From: CALVGQ01 sp964370435
GTDB taxonomy: Bacteria > Bacillota_I > Bacilli_A > Erysipelotrichales > Erysipelotrichaceae
DNA: 33,286 bases
Assembly: GCA_964370435.1 (NCBI GenBank)
Contig: CAYJJG010000017.1
Coordinates: 1 to 33,286 of the forward strand
Direction: 5' to 3'
The notes below the pieces were generated by a model that saw only the letters and a list, made by a program, of their open reading frames with translations, searched no databases and had not been told where the DNA came from. Position 1 is the first letter of the stretch. Every line of letters starts with the position of its first letter. This document shows, in pieces, positions 31,074 to 33,286 of the stretch. A program made the translations under genes and the position numbers.

Positions 31074-31283
31074 ATGAATATTAATCAGAATTATAAGGTT
31101 AAAAAAAGCGGGTTAGGATTTATTACAACACTTACTCTAATATTGATTGTATTAAAAGCATTTAATTTAATATCTATCAGTTGGCTGTGGGTTTTATCAC
31201 CAATTTGGATATCACTAGCTATTGTAGGAATTGCTTTTATGGTTATTCTAGTTGTTGCTAGGATAAAGAGTGGGCATTGGTAA
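31074..31283 (+). CDS. Small two-helix membrane protein
   Basis: This 69-residue protein has a basic N-terminus and two membrane helices (about 13-30 and 40-63) joined by a Trp-rich turn ('ISWLWVLSPIWIS'). The pattern is that of small proteins often annotated as 'transmembrane Fragile-X-F protein' in Bacillota, a name that says nothing about function. GAGG lies 8 nt before the ATG at 31074; an in-frame GTG at 31065 overlaps the ribosome site. It is 36 nt behind the MerR-type gene, so it is probably part of its regulon. Confidence 0.72.
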   Translation: MNINQNYKVKKSGLGFITTLTLILIVLKAFNLISISWLWVLSPIWISLAIVGIAFMVILVVARIKSGHW

Positions 31284-31368
31284 ACTTTTAAAACAAAAAT
31301 AAGCACAATGATTAGCGAATTGTAAGTAACGATACTAAGAAGAATTTATATAATGGGAGAATTTTATT

Positions 31369-31575
31369 ATGAAGAAAGAATTTCTGAAAATCGCACTTTT
31401 AACAACTATAATTACTATTGGAATTGCAATAAACAATATTTTTATAAATGGAGATACTTCAAGAAACTTGTTGGGATGGACTTTGCTATGGATAATAACA
31501 TTTTCTGTTGGATTAGTAGTTTCCAGTATTACTGATCTTATCTTTAAATATTTCTTTAAAAGCCACACAAAATGA
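31369..31575 (+). CDS. Small membrane protein, unknown
   Basis: This 68-residue protein has two hydrophobic helices (about 7-27 and 35-60) and a basic C-terminal tail (KYFFKSHTK). A GGGAG site lies 8 nt before the ATG. It is loosely similar in layout to DUF2798-type membrane proteins, but I cannot assign it. It lies 85 nt after the previous small membrane gene and before a strong terminator, so MerR-type gene, 69-residue protein and this gene may form one unit. Confidence 0.6.
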   Translation: MKKEFLKIALLTTIITIGIAINNIFINGDTSRNLLGWTLLWIITFSVGLVVSSITDLIFKYFFKSHTK

Positions 31576-31605
31576 GCATAACACGATGCAATAGACTGAA
31601 TCATT

Positions 31606-31630
31606 GACCGATTAATCATCGGTCTTTTTT
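31606..31630 (+). terminator. Terminator of the MerR-type unit
   Basis: Perfect 7-bp GC-containing stem GACCGAT / ATCGGTC with a 5-nt loop, followed by TTTTTT. Confidence 0.88.
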
Positions 31631-31694
31631 GTACATTTTTGACAGCTTTTCTGACAAATTATAGCAAAATATGATGAAACGTACGAAAATTGAA

Positions 31695-31723
31695 CTAAAA
31701 AAAAGCCCTTAAAATAAGGACTT
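31695..31723 (-). terminator. Terminator of the multi-pass membrane protein gene
   Basis: On the minus strand AAGTCCTTA pairs with TAAGGGCTT (one G-U) across a 3-nt loop and is followed by TTTTTTTT. It lies 317 bp after the stop codon of the membrane protein gene. Confidence 0.8.
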
Positions 31724-32039
31724 AGTGAGTTAGTACAATGTCTAACTTATTGTTTATTTTTCATATGTGGAAATATGTAGGTTAACTATTTGTTTTTCTA
31801 TATCATAAATATATGCAGTATTTATCGTATTTTGTTACCTGTCAGAATTATGGATTATATTTCAATTTAAGATTTGGCAGGAAATTGGCATGTTTTTTGC
31901 TGCTATTCATCAATATTCATCTAACCAGTTTACCACATGACAACATATAGAGTAATTATTGAATGATACATATTAATTGTTGCGATAATTTGATAAATTA
32001 CTTTTCTACCAAATGAGAATATCGTAAATCTTACTTTAT
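31724..32039. other. Long 3' region, no gene seen
   Basis: AT-rich sequence between the membrane protein stop (32040) and its terminator. It includes a small hairpin AGTTAG / CTAACT (around 31729-31747) and the words CTGTCAG and TTGGCAGGAAATTGGC, but no open frame with a ribosome site. It would be an unusually long untranslated tail. Confidence 0.4.
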
Positions 32040-33119
32040 TTACTTACTTATTCTATTTTTTAAAGAATATATCCATTGAAATAAAACTGGAATAATTATT
32101 GCGCTTGCTAAAAATTCTAGAACCGCAGTACTTGGGTCACCTAATCTGAATATTGGATGATAGTGATTTTGGACAACAATAAAAATCAATGCTACTACTA
32201 ATGCAACTCGAAAAGATACAGTTATTATAGTTTTTCTTGTAAGATTTAATATGTAACTTATCATCTTTCCTATTATATCTGCACAAATATTAATCAATAC
32301 ACCAAAATCAAATAATATTTCTAATATTAAGTTAATAAATCCTTGTATGATTTCTACTAATACATCGAATATAAAGCTAAGTATGAGAGCAAAACTCAAT
32401 AGAATTTTTATGGCTGTATGTTTATAACGTAAAAACTCAAAGAGACTAATTGTCATCCCTTTTCCTTTTATTTTAAATGTCTTTCTACTCTTATTTAAAT
32501 CAACTTTATTTTTTTGTAACTTATTCCATATTGTTTTGATTATTTCTATCCAATCAAAAAGTATAATTGTAGATACTGTACATATTGTAAATATGTATAT
32601 AAAATAAAACAATACATATATCACCATCACTAATAAATCTGATACTATCATATCTGAATATTCTTTACTCCATTGGAAAATTCTATCTGTCACTTGCATC
32701 ATTGGCAAGCTTGATATAACAATTGAAAGAGATATAAATGCTGACTGATCCTTCAACGTCATAGGTTTTTCATTATTTGATTTCATGAATTTATCTACCA
32801 ATTGTAATGATTGATATGTTGTATCAATTTGATCAAGAACATATGTCAATATAAATAGAATGGCAATTATATAAATTTTTCTAAATAGCAACTCCATAAA
32901 AAAGTAAAAAGATATTATTATAGCACTCATACTAATCAAAAACCTTATTATCAGACGAAAGTCTCTCTTCTTTTTTACATCCTTACATACTACTTTATCA
33001 TTCTCATTCCATATACTTTTCTTCCAGATTTTTTCTATAAATATTCTTATAAGTGCAGTAAAAATGGCTAGAGGAACTATAGTAGTAATGATTAGTTCTA
33101 AAGTATTTATAATTGTCAT
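32040..33119 (-). CDS. Multi-pass membrane protein, unknown function
   Basis: This 359-residue protein has about seven or eight hydrophobic helices (approximately 5-27, 58-78, 80-95, 128-145, 155-190, 232-290 as two or three, 297-320, 330-350). A basic cytoplasmic segment lies at about 30-53 and another at 195-225 ('KNKVDLNKSRKTFKIKGKG'). I recognise no family and see no catalytic motif. AAGGAG lies 12 nt before the ATG, a little far. It stands alone, with its own terminator about 320 bp downstream. Its composition matches the other orphan genes at this end of the window, which may be an accessory region. Confidence 0.65.
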   Translation of the reverse strand: MTIINTLELIITTIVPLAIFTALIRIFIEKIWKKSIWNENDKVVCKDVKKKRDFRLIIRFLISMSAIIISFYFFMELLFRKIYIIAILFILTYVLDQIDTTYQSLQLVDKFMKSNNEKPMTLKDQSAFISLSIVISSLPMMQVTDRIFQWSKEYSDMIVSDLLVMVIYVLFYFIYIFTICTVSTIILFDWIEIIKTIWNKLQKNKVDLNKSRKTFKIKGKGMTISLFEFLRYKHTAIKILLSFALILSFIFDVLVEIIQGFINLILEILFDFGVLINICADIIGKMISYILNLTRKTIITVSFRVALVVALIFIVVQNHYHPIFRLGDPSTAVLEFLASAIIIPVLFQWIYSLKNRISK

Positions 33120-33286
33120 AAATTTAATATTCTCCTTATGTCAGTCTTCATCTTAAAACTATTCACAAGTCACTGTGACATTACTATTGGTCCATTTTAT
33201 GATTATCTCTACTTGCTCAGATTATCCCTTGGCTGTTCCAAATACAAAAAGATATTATTTTCTTGATAATTCAATCTTTTTTTCTA
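33120..33286. other. Window end, upstream of the membrane protein gene
   Basis: Contains the ribosome site of the membrane protein gene and a short palindrome GTCAC-T-GTGAC at 33169-33179. No convincing promoter or gene is visible. Confidence 0.35.

Noticed and set aside
31335..31619. 94-codon minus-strand frame opposite the 68-residue protein
   Set aside because: The plus-strand frame has a good ribosome site, membrane helices and a terminator after it; the minus frame has none of these.
33255..33286. End of a gene on the minus strand at the right edge (reads EKKIELSRK then stop)
   Set aside because: Nine residues are too few to support a gene.

Overview
The window is low-GC DNA with strong Shine-Dalgarno sites, many intrinsic terminators and standard TAA/TAG/TGA stops. 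A class B sortase, NarL/LuxR-type regulators, mannose-family PTS genes and an ISL3-type transposase remnant point to a gut-type member of the Bacillota. Erysipelotrichia/Coprobacillaceae is my best guess, but it is inferred from gene style and not from any marker gene.

Layout. (1) 1-4111, minus strand: the start of a receiver-like gene cut by the window edge, then a sensory operon (polytopic sensor with a degenerate kinase tail, NarL-type histidine kinase, LuxR-type response regulator). (2) 4569-8071, minus: an amino-sugar operon of PTS IIC, IID, NanE epimerase, IIB and a SIS-domain sugar-phosphate protein. A RpiR-type repressor is divergent at 8494-9327. No EIIA gene is present. (3) 9393-10091: a protein joining a HEPN-like R-x4-H motif to a CBS pair. 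(4) 10156-10733: almost three identical 202-bp tandem units, each with a strong terminator hairpin, running into the 3' end of asd. (5) asd, a Cof-type HAD phosphatase and a divergent GH13 oligo-1,6-glucosidase-like enzyme. (6) 14444-18622, minus: sortase B, a MalT-like STAND/LuxR regulator with a likely TTG start, and a HAD hydrolase. (7) 18847-19128: a small membrane protein. (8) 19125-26756: a complete homologue of the poorly understood Escherichia coli yhf cluster, in the order yhfY-yhfU-yhfT-php-yhfS-yhfX-yhfW on the minus strand, with the regulator yhfZ divergent. (9) An iron-containing alcohol dehydrogenase, an ISL3-type transposase remnant, a tiny secreted peptide, a tail-anchored unknown protein, a MerR-type regulator with a classic 19-bp-spacer promoter and two small membrane proteins, and a multi-pass membrane protein.

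The most interesting block is the yhf cluster. It combines two PLP-dependent proteins (YhfS, YhfX), a metallo-hydrolase of the phosphotriesterase family (Php), a phosphopentomutase-like enzyme (YhfW), a membrane transporter (YhfT) with a small partner (YhfU), a lone PRD (YhfY) and a GntR-like regulator (YhfZ). It looks like a self-contained uptake and catabolic pathway for an unknown, probably amino-containing and phosphorylated, substrate. A perfect 20-bp palindrome in the yhfY leader is a candidate operator, and a hairpin between the Shine-Dalgarno and the start of yhfS suggests translational control.
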